Below the pieces are notes generated by a model, which was not told the origin of the DNA, did no database searches, and saw only the letters and a program-made list of their open reading frames with translations. A stretch of 64,000 bases of DNA from Mycobacterium sp. (GTDB taxonomy: Bacteria; Actinomycetota; Actinomycetes; Mycobacteriales; Mycobacteriaceae), in assembly GCA_021732005.1 (NCBI GenBank), contig JAKFVT010000026.1, positions 109,127 through 173,126 of the forward strand, given 5' to 3'. Position numbers and translations under genes: made by a program. Below, piece by piece: positions 7,882 through 16,450 of this stretch. Within the stretch, counting starts at the first letter, position 1; each line of letters starts with the position of its first letter.

Positions 7882-9060
7882 TCACATCGGATAGTCGGGC
7901 AATTCGATGTCGTCCCGCAGGCTATGGGAGGCGATCAGGTCGAACACCGGACGGAAACCCATGGCCCGCATTACCAGATGTCGAACCCGAATCCCGCACT
8001 CCGTCTTCGTCGCGAACACCGCAAGTAATTTTTCGGCGGCGGCCTGCTTGCCTTCGACAAAGCTGCGCATCTGCTTCTCATAAGCCCGGAAAGCACGCCG
8101 ATGGTCCCCGCACGCGGACGATAGTTCCCCGGCCAGCACATAGGCTGCGGCCATGGCCAGACCAGTGCCCTCGCCTGCAAGCGGGGAGACGCACGCAGCC
8201 GCATCCCCGACGAGCGCCACTCGACCCTGCGACCAATGATCGATGCGAATCTGACTCACGACGTCGAAGTACAGGTCCTCCGCGTCGTCGAGTGCGGCGA
8301 GCATACGTTTGCATTCCCAGCCTGCGTCTCCGAATTCGCGCCACAACAGGGCTTTTCGGGCATTGATCTCACCAGGGTCGCAGCTCTGATCCGAGCGAAA
8401 CACGAACAGGAACAGGGTGCGGTTGCCGCGCAGCGCGAACCGCGCAACCGACTTTCCGGGGCGGCTGTAGGTCACATAGACCAGTTCATCGCGTGGGCGA
8501 TAGCCGTCGACCACGGCGGCCGCGACCAAACAACCCAGATAACGTTCGATGTCCGGCTGTGGCCCGAAGGCCAGTCGACGCACATTGGAGTGCAGCCCGT
8601 CAGCGCCGATGACGAGGTCGAATTCACGAGTTGTGTTGTGCGCGAGGCTGACACTGACCCCGTCGGGATGTTGAGTGATCGCCGTAATGCTGTCGTCGAA
8701 AATTGCTTCGACGTCGTGTTGGATGGCGTCGTAGATCGCGGCGGCCAAGTCGCCACGCGCCAGGCTGATCAGCTCGCCGCGGGTGGCTCGGCGGAATCCG
8801 TCGACGTTCAGAGTGGCCAGCGCCTGTCCATCGGACCCGACTTCACGCAACGTCTGAAGCTGATAGCCGGCACGCTCGATTGCCGCCTGCAGACCCATCC
8901 GTTGCGCAACGCGGTAACCGACTCCCCAGAAGTCGATCAGGTATCCGCCGGTCCGAAAGTGAGGCGCGCGCTCGATCAGAGTGGGCTCGTGGCCGCTTCG
9001 TTGCAACCAGTACGCGAGAGTCGGGCCGGCCACTCCGGCGCCACTGACCGCGACCTTCAT
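7882..9060 (-). CDS. FAD-dependent monooxygenase (TetX/PHBH-like, class A)
   Basis: 392 residues from ATG 9060; an in-frame ATG at 9069 is possible. The N-terminus has the FAD Rossmann motif (VAVSGAGVAGPTLAYWL). DLVIGADGLHSNVR near residue 165 is the DG motif, and GRVALVGDAAACVSPLAGEG near 285 is the GD motif of class A flavin hydroxylases. The overall look is of the TetX-like group, which hydroxylates polyketide-type antibiotics and other aromatics. There is no membrane segment. The gene heads the leftward group with the Ddn-type enzyme and a MarR regulator, and faces a second MarR gene across a short spacer. Substrate unknown; antibiotic or aromatic inactivation is inference. Confidence 0.85.
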   Translation of the reverse strand: MKVAVSGAGVAGPTLAYWLQRSGHEPTLIERAPHFRTGGYLIDFWGVGYRVAQRMGLQAAIERAGYQLQTLREVGSDGQALATLNVDGFRRATRGELISLARGDLAAAIYDAIQHDVEAIFDDSITAITQHPDGVSVSLAHNTTREFDLVIGADGLHSNVRRLAFGPQPDIERYLGCLVAAAVVDGYRPRDELVYVTYSRPGKSVARFALRGNRTLFLFVFRSDQSCDPGEINARKALLWREFGDAGWECKRMLAALDDAEDLYFDVVSQIRIDHWSQGRVALVGDAAACVSPLAGEGTGLAMAAAYVLAGELSSACGDHRRAFRAYEKQMRSFVEGKQAAAEKLLAVFATKTECGIRVRHLVMRAMGFRPVFDLIASHSLRDDIELPDYPM

Positions 9061-9096
9061 GCTCGGCATCCGCCCATTGAACGAACATAGCACTAT

Positions 9097-9107
9097 GCAA
9101 CAGTTGC
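9097..9107. promoter_or_regulatory. Palindrome GCAACAGTTGC in the monooxygenase/MarR divergent spacer
   Basis: A perfect 11-base palindrome around a central A. Matching GC pairs recur further out, making an imperfect element of about 25 bases. It lies about 28-37 bases upstream of the monooxygenase start and between two divergent genes, where a MarR repressor would act on both. Confidence 0.4.
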
Positions 9108-9241
9108 TATAAGCACGCACAGATTTTTACCAGCCGTCATCCGTGGACGGCCGTGGGCTGTCACACCGAGTGGTGGTTGCGTTCGGGCGGAGCATCCATC
9201 CGTAGAGTGCGAGAGACGTTCGTCAGCAAGGGAGGACCGCG

Positions 9242-9733
9242 ATGACCGTTCGCAACGAGCCGGCTGGAGAGGATTCGCCGGACGCCATCACCGACGCATT
9301 ACTGACCGCGTCACGGCTGCTGGTTGCGATCTCGGCCCGCTCGATCGCCCACGTAGACGAGACGATCACCATCCCGCAGTTCCGCACGCTGGTGATTCTG
9401 TCCGCCCGTGGCGCGGTTAACGTGGCCACCCTGGCCGGTCTTCTCGACGTGCAACCCTCCACAACCGGCCGCATGGTCGAGCGTCTGGTCACCGCGGGGC
9501 TCATCAGCCGTCAGGCGCATCCGGATTCGCGGCGCGAACTCTTGGTGGATTTGACTCCGCGCGGGCGGGAGATCGTGCGAGCGGTGACCGCGTACCGGCG
9601 CAAGGAGATCGCTCACGTCGTCGAGAACATGCCGGAGCGCGAGAGGCACGGCCTGGTCCGTACCTTGACCGCATTCACCGCTGCCGGTGGTGAACCCGCG
9701 GCTCGCCTGGAAGTTCACGGGTTTCTGGTCTGA
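9242..9733 (+). CDS. MarR-family transcriptional regulator (second paralogue)
   Basis: 163 residues; ATG 9242 follows GGGAGG with a normal spacing. The winged helix is clear: VNVATLAGLLDVQPSTTGRM and the recognition-helix end VERLVTAGL, then the wing HPDSRRELLVDLTPRG. It is a paralogue of the MarR protein at 6732-7217. The gene is divergent from the FAD monooxygenase across 181 bases containing a palindrome, the usual place for the regulator of such an enzyme. TAGAGT at 9203-9208 is a possible -10 for this gene. The ligand is unknown. Confidence 0.87.
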   Translation: MTVRNEPAGEDSPDAITDALLTASRLLVAISARSIAHVDETITIPQFRTLVILSARGAVNVATLAGLLDVQPSTTGRMVERLVTAGLISRQAHPDSRRELLVDLTPRGREIVRAVTAYRRKEIAHVVENMPERERHGLVRTLTAFTAAGGEPAARLEVHGFLV

Positions 9734-9743
9734 CCCGAGTCGA

Positions 9744-11132
9744 TCAGTCGCGTCCGCGCGGCGGCGGCTGGACCTCGACACCGCCGGAGTCGTGCTCCGG
9801 GCCGGCGTCGGGATGTTCGGCAGGCACCCGCTCCCGGAAACGTGCCGCCTCACTGGGAGCTGTTGGCGGGTTGCCGCCGTCACCCTGATAGGGTCCCGGC
9901 TTCGGCCGCGGCTTGCCACCCGGGAAGGACAGTCGAAAAATGGTGCGCTGCACCGAAAGCCACTGCTTGGAGAACGGGCCTGAGTTGTAGGGCAGTTCGT
10001 AGCGCTCACAGATGTCTTTGATCTTGGGGGCGATCTCGGAGTACCGGCTGCTAGGCATGTCGGGGTACAGGTGATGCTCCACTTGATATCCGAGATTGCC
10101 GCTGATGAGGTGGAACAGCGGGCTGCCCTCGATGTTGGCCGCACCGATCAGTTGCCGCACGTACCAGCCGCCCCGCGTTTCGTCGGCAACTTCTTCTTCG
10201 CTGAACGTGTACGTCTGATCTGGGAAATGTCCGCAGAAGATGATGGCGTTCGACCACACGTTGCGGATCACATTGGCCAGCGCATCGGCGGCGAGAGTCC
10301 GCAGGAACGTGCTCTCGACGCCGGGTAGGACACGATCGAGAACTGTTGCCGCCGAACCTATCCGGCCTCCCGAGAGCTGTCGCAGCCGTCGGCCGAGGCG
10401 CGACCGGGCGGGCTGCTCGAGCCGCCCGCGCAGCGCGATCTGGGTCAGCGCGAACGCTCCTGCGCTGATGGTGGGCCAGCCGAGGTAGTCCTTGATCACC
10501 TGAGCACGTGCCTTACCGGTGATTCCTCTCAGTTCTGAGCGCACCTCGGCCCACGGCTTCTCGCCGCGCTGGGCGGCGCGGAAGTCGATGTCGTGCACGG
10601 CAACACCCCACTCGAACAACATCATCAGCAGGAAGTTGAATACCGGCTGGGCCAGCCACACCGGGTGCCAAGGCTGATTCGGGTCGATGCGCATGATCTC
10701 GTAGCCGAGGTCTCGGTCCTTGCCGCGGATGTTGGTGTAGGTGTGGTGGACGTAGTTGTGCGAGTGCTTCCAGGCCTTGGCGGTGGACGCCGTGTCCCAG
10801 TCCCACACCGAGGAATGGACGTCGGGGTCGTTCATCCAGTCCCACTGACCGTGCAGGATGTTGTGGCCCAACTCCATGTTCTCCAAGATCTTCGCCATGC
10901 TGAGACAGGCCGTGCCCAGCACCCAGGCGGTACGCGACCGTGACGCCAGTAACAACACCCGTCCCACGACCACGATCTGGCGCTGGGCGGTGATCACCGA
11001 CTTGATGTAATGGCGGTCGCGATCGCCCAATTCGGCGAACACCTCGTCGTGGATGGCGTCGAACTCCTGCGCGAGCTTCTCGAGCTCCCGATCGGTCAGA
11101 CGTGCGAGCGGGCTCTCGATGGTGGTGCTCAT
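9744..11132 (-). CDS. Membrane fatty-acyl desaturase, DesA3/linoleoyl-CoA type
   Basis: 462 residues from ATG 11132, which has AAGGA upstream. All three histidine boxes of membrane di-iron desaturases are present: HNILH (residues 90-94), HNYVHH (125-130) and QVEHH near residue 370. GHFPDQTYTF and the WDWMNDP segment are as in the mycobacterial DesA3 (Rv3229c) group. That enzyme places the delta-9 double bond in stearoyl-CoA with a reductase partner. This protein has an extra basic stretch near residues 255-285 and a proline-rich tail that DesA3 lacks, so it is probably a paralogue and not the orthologue. The reductase partner is the next gene upstream, 16 bases away. Confidence 0.88.
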   Translation of the reverse strand: MSTTIESPLARLTDRELEKLAQEFDAIHDEVFAELGDRDRHYIKSVITAQRQIVVVGRVLLLASRSRTAWVLGTACLSMAKILENMELGHNILHGQWDWMNDPDVHSSVWDWDTASTAKAWKHSHNYVHHTYTNIRGKDRDLGYEIMRIDPNQPWHPVWLAQPVFNFLLMMLFEWGVAVHDIDFRAAQRGEKPWAEVRSELRGITGKARAQVIKDYLGWPTISAGAFALTQIALRGRLEQPARSRLGRRLRQLSGGRIGSAATVLDRVLPGVESTFLRTLAADALANVIRNVWSNAIIFCGHFPDQTYTFSEEEVADETRGGWYVRQLIGAANIEGSPLFHLISGNLGYQVEHHLYPDMPSSRYSEIAPKIKDICERYELPYNSGPFSKQWLSVQRTIFRLSFPGGKPRPKPGPYQGDGGNPPTAPSEAARFRERVPAEHPDAGPEHDSGGVEVQPPPRGRD

Positions 11133-11148
11133 TGGGGATCCTTTCCGA

Positions 11149-12246
11149 TCACAGTTCGAGTTCGAGGTCGCCTTCGGCGGTGTGAATACAGATGCGCACG
11201 TCCTGGCCGGTCGGCTCAGTGACATCACCCGAGCGCAAGTCGCGCACCTTGCCAGACTTCACCGTGCCCACACAGGTGTGGCAGATGCCGATCCGGCAGC
11301 CGAACGCAAGGTTGATCCCAGCTTGTTCCCCGGCCTCCAAAATCGGTGTGCCACCGTCACACTCGACCGTGACGTTGCTTTCGGCGAACGTCACCTTTCC
11401 GCCCTTCCCGTCGCCGGGATTGCCGCCGATCTTCGGCTGGAACCGTTCGAAGTGCAGCCGGTCAGGATTGCCCTGGTTTTGCCAGAACTCGATCAGGCCG
11501 TCCAGCAGCTCACCGGGCCCGGAGCAGAAGGCTTCCCGGTCTCGCCAGTCCGGGCATGATTTTTCGACCTCGTCGGGCGTCAACCGACCGCGCTCGGAGG
11601 TGAGGCGGATATCCAGCTGCAGACCCGGGTGCCGGTGCTCGAGATCTTCCAACACCGGCAGGAACATGACGTGATCGCGGTAGCGGTCGGAGTGCAGCAC
11701 CACGACGTCGCTGAGCTCATCTCGGTGGTCGAGGCTGCGGAGCATGCTGATGATCGGTGTGATGCCGCTGCCCGCGCTGATGAACATCATTTTCGCGGGC
11801 AACGGATCCGGGAGTGTGAAGACACCCTCGATGTCACCGAGGCGCACCACGTCACCGGGCTGGATCTTGTGCACGAGATAGGGCGACACCACGCCGGTAT
11901 CGACTTTCTTGGGCGTGACGCTGATCAAACCGTCCTCCGGGCGCGGATCGGATGTCAGTGAATAAGCGCGCCAGTGATAGCGGCCGTCGATGACCAGACC
12001 GAGACGCACGTACTGGCCTGGTTGGTGACCGGGCCATTCGTAGCTCGGGCGAATCAGCACGCTGGCGGCTTCAGACCCCTGCGGCTCGACGCGCTCCACG
12101 CGGCCGCGCAATTCCTTGGTCGTCCACAGCGGATTGACCATTTCCAGGTAGTCGTCCGGTCGTAGTGGGCTGAACAGATGCTGGACGGCGCGCAACAACA
12201 GCCGACGGCCTCGTGGCACCGGTGGCTGCGCACCTCGTTCGGCCAT
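11149..12246 (-). CDS. NAD(P)H oxidoreductase with C-terminal [2Fe-2S] domain, electron donor to the desaturase
   Basis: 365 residues from ATG 12246 behind GGGAGGG. A flavin-binding barrel (RAYSLTSDP near residue 103) is followed by an NAD(P) lobe (FISAGSGITPIISML near 155, AFCSGPGELL near 240) and a plant-type ferredoxin domain with CRIGICHTC plus a final Cys near 355. This matches Rv3230c, the reductase that works with DesA3 in M. tuberculosis. The gene precedes the desaturase in one operon, so it most likely supplies electrons to the di-iron centre. A 20-bp palindrome lies about 160 bases upstream. Confidence 0.88.
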   Translation of the reverse strand: MAERGAQPPVPRGRRLLLRAVQHLFSPLRPDDYLEMVNPLWTTKELRGRVERVEPQGSEAASVLIRPSYEWPGHQPGQYVRLGLVIDGRYHWRAYSLTSDPRPEDGLISVTPKKVDTGVVSPYLVHKIQPGDVVRLGDIEGVFTLPDPLPAKMMFISAGSGITPIISMLRSLDHRDELSDVVVLHSDRYRDHVMFLPVLEDLEHRHPGLQLDIRLTSERGRLTPDEVEKSCPDWRDREAFCSGPGELLDGLIEFWQNQGNPDRLHFERFQPKIGGNPGDGKGGKVTFAESNVTVECDGGTPILEAGEQAGINLAFGCRIGICHTCVGTVKSGKVRDLRSGDVTEPTGQDVRICIHTAEGDLELEL

Positions 12247-12402
12247 GTCACTGTCCCTCCCCGCGTATGTGAGCCGCACCACAGGGCCCGTTGGTGTGTT
12301 GCCGCCATCAGTGGGGGTGAAACCGATCTGCCGGTTCTCACAGGGACGCGACACGAGAGCCGCGCCAGGCCAGCCGGCCGTCGGACCGAGTCGTGCTGCG
12401 AT

Positions 12403-12422
12403 CAGTTGCTGTACGACAACTG
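12403..12422. promoter_or_regulatory. 20-bp palindrome with GTAC core, candidate TetR operator of the desaturase operon
   Basis: The arms CAGTTG and CAACTG flank a GTAC core, with two mismatched bases on each side of the core. It lies in the 257-base spacer between the TetR gene and the reductase-desaturase operon, all on the same strand. Palindromes of this size with a central GTAC-like core are typical TetR sites. Binding by the neighbouring TetR protein is inference. Confidence 0.45.
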
Positions 12423-12503
12423 TTTGTGACTCACGTCAACGCTGCTCGCGCAGGACCCGCATGGCGGTGCGGTGCTGCTAACCGTCGGCGCCCAGAACCC
12501 GTG

Positions 12504-13133
12504 TCACCGCTTCGCAACGGCATGCCACGCCAAGTCGGCGATGGCCGCGCAGTAATGCTCGGCGATCGGATCGCGGGTGTAGAGCGCACGTACGTTGATC
12601 GGGGCGAGGACGAGCTGCATCGCGGCGATCGTGTCGACGCCGTCTCGCAGCTCGCCGCGCGCCGCGGCCCGGTCGAACACCGACCGGATACTCGCGAACC
12701 GCCGCATCCAGAACGCCATCCGGGTGTCGTCTGCGAACGCGGCGCGGTCGTCCACCACCAACGCCCGCAGCAGACTGCGACCGACCGTGTCGTTGACCTG
12801 CTGGGCCACCACCGTGGCCAGGGCCTGCAGGTCGGTGCGCAGGGATCCCGTGTCCGGTGCGGTGAGGACGTCGTTGCTCCAGAACAAGAGCGCCTCGAGG
12901 GCGAGCCGACTGCCGTCTCCCCAGTATTTGGTGACCAATGCTTCGTCGATCTTGTGCCGAGAGCACATCGTTGGGACGTCGAACCGCTCCAAGCCCCACC
13001 GGGTCAGCTCGTCATAGGCGGCTTTCATCACCGTGTGCCGGACGTCGTCGGGGACGCCGGCGTCCGTATGCTCCGAGTCGCCTTCGATTGGTCGACCTCC
13101 ATCCCTGCCGCTCGTCAGCTGCCAGTCAACCAC
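12504..13133 (-). CDS. TetR-family transcriptional regulator next to the desaturase operon
   Basis: About 209 residues if the GTG at 13133 is used; the start is uncertain. The clear similarity begins at DDVRHTVMKAAYDELTRWG, followed by a helix-turn-helix (FDVPTMCSRHKIDEALVTKY) and W-G-D-G-S-R-L-A-L-E. A GATGGAGG stretch lies further in, about 7 bases before an in-frame ATC, so a rarer start codon there is possible. The C-terminal ligand domain is all-helical (LRTDLQALATVVAQQ, then LRALVVDDRAAF). It may regulate the downstream reductase-desaturase operon in response to an acyl ligand. Confidence 0.75.
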   Translation of the reverse strand: MVDWQLTSGRDGGRPIEGDSEHTDAGVPDDVRHTVMKAAYDELTRWGLERFDVPTMCSRHKIDEALVTKYWGDGSRLALEALLFWSNDVLTAPDTGSLRTDLQALATVVAQQVNDTVGRSLLRALVVDDRAAFADDTRMAFWMRRFASIRSVFDRAAARGELRDGVDTIAAMQLVLAPINVRALYTRDPIAEHYCAAIADLAWHAVAKR

Positions 13134-13189
13134 TTCCGTCGGGCGGCTCGGAGGGGATTTCGGCGCAAGTCCCCACAAGCTCAGTGACC

Positions 13190-13300
13190 TCAGGTGGTCG
13201 GACGGTTGACGCGCAGCGACAGGGCGATACCGCGGGCGATCGGCAGACCGAGACCGGCACCGCCGTGGTCGCGGGTGCGCCGGGCCCGGGGTCGCCGCGC
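13190..13300 (-). pseudogene. Relic of a sensor histidine kinase C-terminus
   Basis: On the minus strand this stretch reads ARRTRDHGGAGLGLPIARGI followed by ALSLRVNRPTT and a stop. G-G-x-G-L-G-L-x-I-A-R is the G2 box of histidine-kinase ATPase domains. The frame is closed by a stop codon immediately upstream (13301-13303). No N, G1 or H box is found nearby and no response regulator is adjacent. It therefore looks like the last 37 codons of a deleted kinase gene. The region holds nothing else that I can support. Confidence 0.6.
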
Positions 13301-13360
13301 CTATGAGGCTCTGCACCAACGGGTTTCCTGCCCGGGCAGCAACGGCGCCGGACCGGGCGG

Positions 13361-13792
13361 TCACAGCTCCAGCAGCACCGTGACCGGGCCGTCGTTGACC
13401 AACTCCACCGCCATGTCGGCACCGAACACGCCGGTTTCGACGTGGGCGCCCAGCTCCCGCAGCGCATCGGCGAAGGCCGTGACGAGCGGCTCCGCGACGG
13501 CGCCCGGTGCCGCCGCGTTCCAGGTCGGCCTGCGTCCCTTCACGGTGTTGGCGTACAGGGTGAACTGGCTGATCACCAGGATCGGTGCGGCGGTGTCGGC
13601 CGCGGACCGTTCATCGTCGAGAATCCGCAACTGCCATAGTTTTTGGGCGAGCCGGCGGGCGATGGCGTCGGTGTCGGAATGGGTGACGCCGACCAGCGCC
13701 AGCAGGCCCTGACCGGACGGCCGGATTTCCCCGACCACCTCGCCACCCACCGAGACCGACGCCGACGTCACCCGCTGCACCAGCACCCGCAT
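13361..13792 (-). CDS. dtd: D-aminoacyl-tRNA deacylase
   Basis: 143 residues, the standard Dtd length. The N-terminus [20 protein letters not shown], the middle motif [11 protein letters not shown] (the SQFTL motif holding the catalytic Thr/Ser region) and the [10 protein letters not shown]-terminus with its NxGP-type element (VNDGPVT) are all diagnostic. The enzyme hydrolyses D-amino acids, and glycine on tRNA-Ala, off mischarged tRNAs in the cytoplasm. TAGCAT at 13801-13806 on this strand gives a near-leaderless start 8 bases before the ATG and overlaps the end of the lipoprotein gene upstream. Confidence 0.95.
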   Translation of the reverse strand: MRVLVQRVTSASVSVGGEVVGEIRPSGQGLLALVGVTHSDTDAIARRLAQKLWQLRILDDERSAADTAAPILVISQFTLYANTVKGRRPTWNAAAPGAVAEPLVTAFADALRELGAHVETGVFGADMAVELVNDGPVTVLLEL

Positions 13793-13803
13793 AGCTGCCG
13801 ATG

Positions 13804-14610
13804 CTAATGCTGGGCCTGATCCGTGCATTGGAAGGTCTGAGTGTGCGGATTGAAGTCGTACGAGAAGTTGTCGTCCGCGACGTTCTTCGAACCGTTGGGA
13901 GACCAGGCGCCGCTGTCGAAGACGAAGAGGTTCTCTTCGCGGATGCCGCCGCCCGGGATCGGGATCCCTTCGGCGGTCGGGGCGGAGAGCTTGTTCAGCG
14001 TCACCGCAGCACCGTCGGCGCAGGTGACCCATTCGTGTACACCGTGCGAGGATCCGATGTACCACACGTCGGTCGGCGCGGCGTTGGCGTCGGCCGGCGG
14101 CCGGCCGACCAGTGCGGGTTGTCCCGCCTGCCAGCCGACGACCGCGAACTGCTCTGAATTGCCCTGACCCAGCTGGATGTGCAGCACAAGATCGGCGCCG
14201 GTCGTGCGGCTGATCCGGTAGGCGCCCACGTACGGCTGAGGGTCGGCGTCGCTTCCCGGCAGGATGCCGGAACTGTCGATGTCGATGCGGTGCACCGTGC
14301 TGTCGGTGGCCACCGACACGGTGACCGTGGCACCGCCGTAGACGACCTGGGGGTCGGGCGGCGGCCGGCGCACGACGGATACGCCCACGCGGTCGGGGGT
14401 GCCGTCGCCGCTGACGTCGACGGTCGCCACCTCTCTGCACCCGCCGATTCCGGTGCACGGGTCCGCCGGCGCGGCGGGCGGGGCCGCCGTGGCGGTGGGT
14501 GCCGCGGCGGGTTGACCGCCGGTCGGGCTGGACACCGGTGGGGTCGGCGCGGGAGTTCCACACCCGGCGAGGGCCAGACACATCAGTGTTGCGGCTGATA
14601 GCTTCCGCAT
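13804..14610 (-). CDS. Putative lipoprotein with Pro/Ala-rich linker
   Basis: 268 residues. A lipoprotein signal ([15 protein letters not shown], lipobox Cys at about residue 17) is followed by a roughly 35-residue Pro/Ala/Thr linker and a folded domain. [16 protein letters not shown] segment near residue 70 resembles the calcium-binding or FG-GAP-like D-x-D-G-x-x-D loops of secreted proteins. Paired cysteines (PCTGIGGC) start the folded part, and a last Cys lies near the C-terminus. The protein is probably anchored to the outer face of the membrane. Its catalytic or binding role is unknown. It is followed by dtd after 11 bases, and the VWA lipoprotein is upstream on the same strand. Confidence 0.75.
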   Translation of the reverse strand: MRKLSAATLMCLALAGCGTPAPTPPVSSPTGGQPAAAPTATAAPPAAPADPCTGIGGCREVATVDVSGDGTPDRVGVSVVRRPPPDPQVVYGGATVTVSVATDSTVHRIDIDSSGILPGSDADPQPYVGAYRISRTTGADLVLHIQLGQGNSEQFAVVGWQAGQPALVGRPPADANAAPTDVWYIGSSHGVHEWVTCADGAAVTLNKLSAPTAEGIPIPGGGIREENLFVFDSGAWSPNGSKNVADDNFSYDFNPHTQTFQCTDQAQH

Positions 14611-14633
14611 GTCGTTCCTCGATCCGCCGATTC

Positions 14634-16352
14634 TCACGCGACTCCGACGAAGTAGGCCTTCGTGACTTTGAGGGTGGTCAGCGGCCCGCTGGTGCCGCCG
14701 ATCTGCATGGTCCATCCGTTAGGGCCTTTTGTGATCCCGTAGTCCGGGTTTGCCGGCCCCCAGGCGATGAGGTAGTCGGCCTTCACGCTGCCGCCCGCGC
14801 AGGAGAACTGCCCCACGTAGTCGACGTGCTGGTCTTGACCGGACCACGACCCGCCGTTGCGGGCCCGGCATTGGGTCCCGTCCTCCAACTCGACCGCCAT
14901 CGGCCGCGGCGGACCGGACTGAGGATTCAACGGCGTGTTTGCGCCTTCGGCGGCCCGAAGCATCAGCGACTTCTTGAACGGGTCCACCAGGCACATGACG
15001 TACGCTCCCCCGGCGGTCGGCCAGCAGGCATCTCCGGAATCTGCCGTCGTGCCGCAGAATCGGACTCCCGTCGTGACGTCGTAGGGCGACGGTTCGGGAT
15101 AGCTGCAGTCGATCGTCTGATCACGCATACTCTGGTCCTTCTGATACCCCGGCATCGTGTTCCCCTGCCCGTCAACAGGCTTCAGCACGATCTGTTCGGG
15201 GACCGCGGCGGTGGCGCGGGGTTTGCAGCGGCACAGGACGATTGTCTTGATGGTTCCGGCCAGGCCGCCGTTCGCATCGGCGAAGCCCTCGACGTCCATT
15301 CGGTATGCGGTGTCGCCGTTGGGATCGGCGTCGAAAACCACCGTGGTCGTGCCATCCGGATTCTTCGTGCTCGCCAGCGGCGGTCCGTACAGTTGGCCGG
15401 CCCTGGCCACCTGCGCCCCGACCGTGAGACCGTCGATCGTCCGGCCGCCCTGGTTTGGACGGATGAAATCCAATGTGCCGTCGACGAACCCGAAGTCGCA
15501 GTCGCGCCACACCACGACGACGGTGCCCTTGCCGTCCGTAACCGGAAAGTCGGCATGCTTGGCCCGGATGTCGGCGATCGAGGCACCTAAACCGATCCCG
15601 AAGATGCCGCTGTTGCTCAGCGACGCGTTGGCCTGCTCGAGATTCTGGGTGGCGAGCAGCCGCGCCGCGAGTTGGTCGGCGTTGGCGGCCTGGACGAACA
15701 ACCCACCGGTCGCCTCGGCGATGCACCGCAGCTGATCGGCCGCGGGTCCGTCGATCTTGAAACCCACCGTGGAGATCGTCAGTCCGGGGTGTGACTGCTT
15801 GAGCTGTGCGGCGGTGTCGCACGGAGGCGTGTCGCAGGTGTCTTCACCGTCGGAGACCAAGACGATCGCCTGCGGCGTGGCGTCGGCGGGCAACTGCGCC
15901 GCTGCCGATCGCAGCGCCAGACTGATCGGTGTGTAGCCCGACGGCGCGATGCGATCGATCGCCGAGCCGACTGCCGGGCGATCGAGCCGGCCCAGCGGGA
16001 CTAGCGTCGTCACATCACGGCACCCGGCCGGCTTGTCGGCGTCGGCCGATCCGGTCGTCGTGCCGTACGTCTGCAGCGCGATTGCCGAGCTGTCGGGCAG
16101 CGCGTCGACCAGACCGTGCGCTGCCCTCTTGGCCGCATCGATGCGCGGACCTGGTGCATCCGACTGGGTCATCGAACCCGACCCGTCCAGGATGAGCACC
16201 GTCGGCACGGACGGGGGCGACGGTGCCGCCGAGACGGCGGGCGCCGAGGTTGTCGACGCCGGGCCGCTCGAACCCGGCTGGGTTCCCGGCGAACAACCGG
16301 GCGCCAGCACCATCACACACGCCGCCAACACCAGCGTCCGCAGCTGAAACAT
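14634..16352 (-). CDS. VWA-domain lipoprotein
   Basis: 572 residues. The lipobox VLAPGC puts the modified Cys near residue 20. After a Ser/Pro/Ala linker comes a von Willebrand factor A domain starting [12 protein letters not shown], where D-G-S-G-S is an intact MIDAS motif. Later parts of the domain ([20 protein letters not shown]) are also conserved. The remaining 300 residues are an unassigned cysteine-rich extracytoplasmic region ([32 protein letters not shown]). The role is probably metal-dependent adhesion or protein binding at the cell surface. The ATG at 16352 sits 7 bases after TAGGAT, consistent with a leaderless transcript. Confidence 0.85.
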   Translation of the reverse strand: MFQLRTLVLAACVMVLAPGCSPGTQPGSSGPASTTSAPAVSAAPSPPSVPTVLILDGSGSMTQSDAPGPRIDAAKRAAHGLVDALPDSSAIALQTYGTTTGSADADKPAGCRDVTTLVPLGRLDRPAVGSAIDRIAPSGYTPISLALRSAAAQLPADATPQAIVLVSDGEDTCDTPPCDTAAQLKQSHPGLTISTVGFKIDGPAADQLRCIAEATGGLFVQAANADQLAARLLATQNLEQANASLSNSGIFGIGLGASIADIRAKHADFPVTDGKGTVVVVWRDCDFGFVDGTLDFIRPNQGGRTIDGLTVGAQVARAGQLYGPPLASTKNPDGTTTVVFDADPNGDTAYRMDVEGFADANGGLAGTIKTIVLCRCKPRATAAVPEQIVLKPVDGQGNTMPGYQKDQSMRDQTIDCSYPEPSPYDVTTGVRFCGTTADSGDACWPTAGGAYVMCLVDPFKKSLMLRAAEGANTPLNPQSGPPRPMAVELEDGTQCRARNGGSWSGQDQHVDYVGQFSCAGGSVKADYLIAWGPANPDYGITKGPNGWTMQIGGTSGPLTTLKVTKAYFVGVA

Positions 16353-16359
16353 GGCCCGG

Positions 16360-16365
16360 ATCCTA
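16360..16365 (-). promoter_or_regulatory. -10 element of a leaderless promoter (VWA lipoprotein)
   Basis: TAGGAT, then CCGGGCC (7 bases), then ATG at 16352. This is the TANNNT-N7-ATG layout of mycobacterial leaderless genes. The stretch is almost identical to the one before the divergent gene at 16451. Confidence 0.6.
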
Positions 16366-16437
16366 ACGACCCGCAGCCCACCCGAGCTGTCCCCCGAACG
16401 ACTGACGGACCAAAGCCGCAAACACGGTGATGACTGT

Positions 16438-16443
16438 TAGGCT
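16438..16443 (+). promoter_or_regulatory. -10 element of a leaderless promoter (lipoprotein at 16451)
   Basis: TAGGCT, then CCGGGCC (7 bases), then ATG at 16451. No obvious ribosome site is present. The layout mirrors the divergent gene's promoter. Confidence 0.6.
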
Positions 16444-16450
16444 CCGGGCC

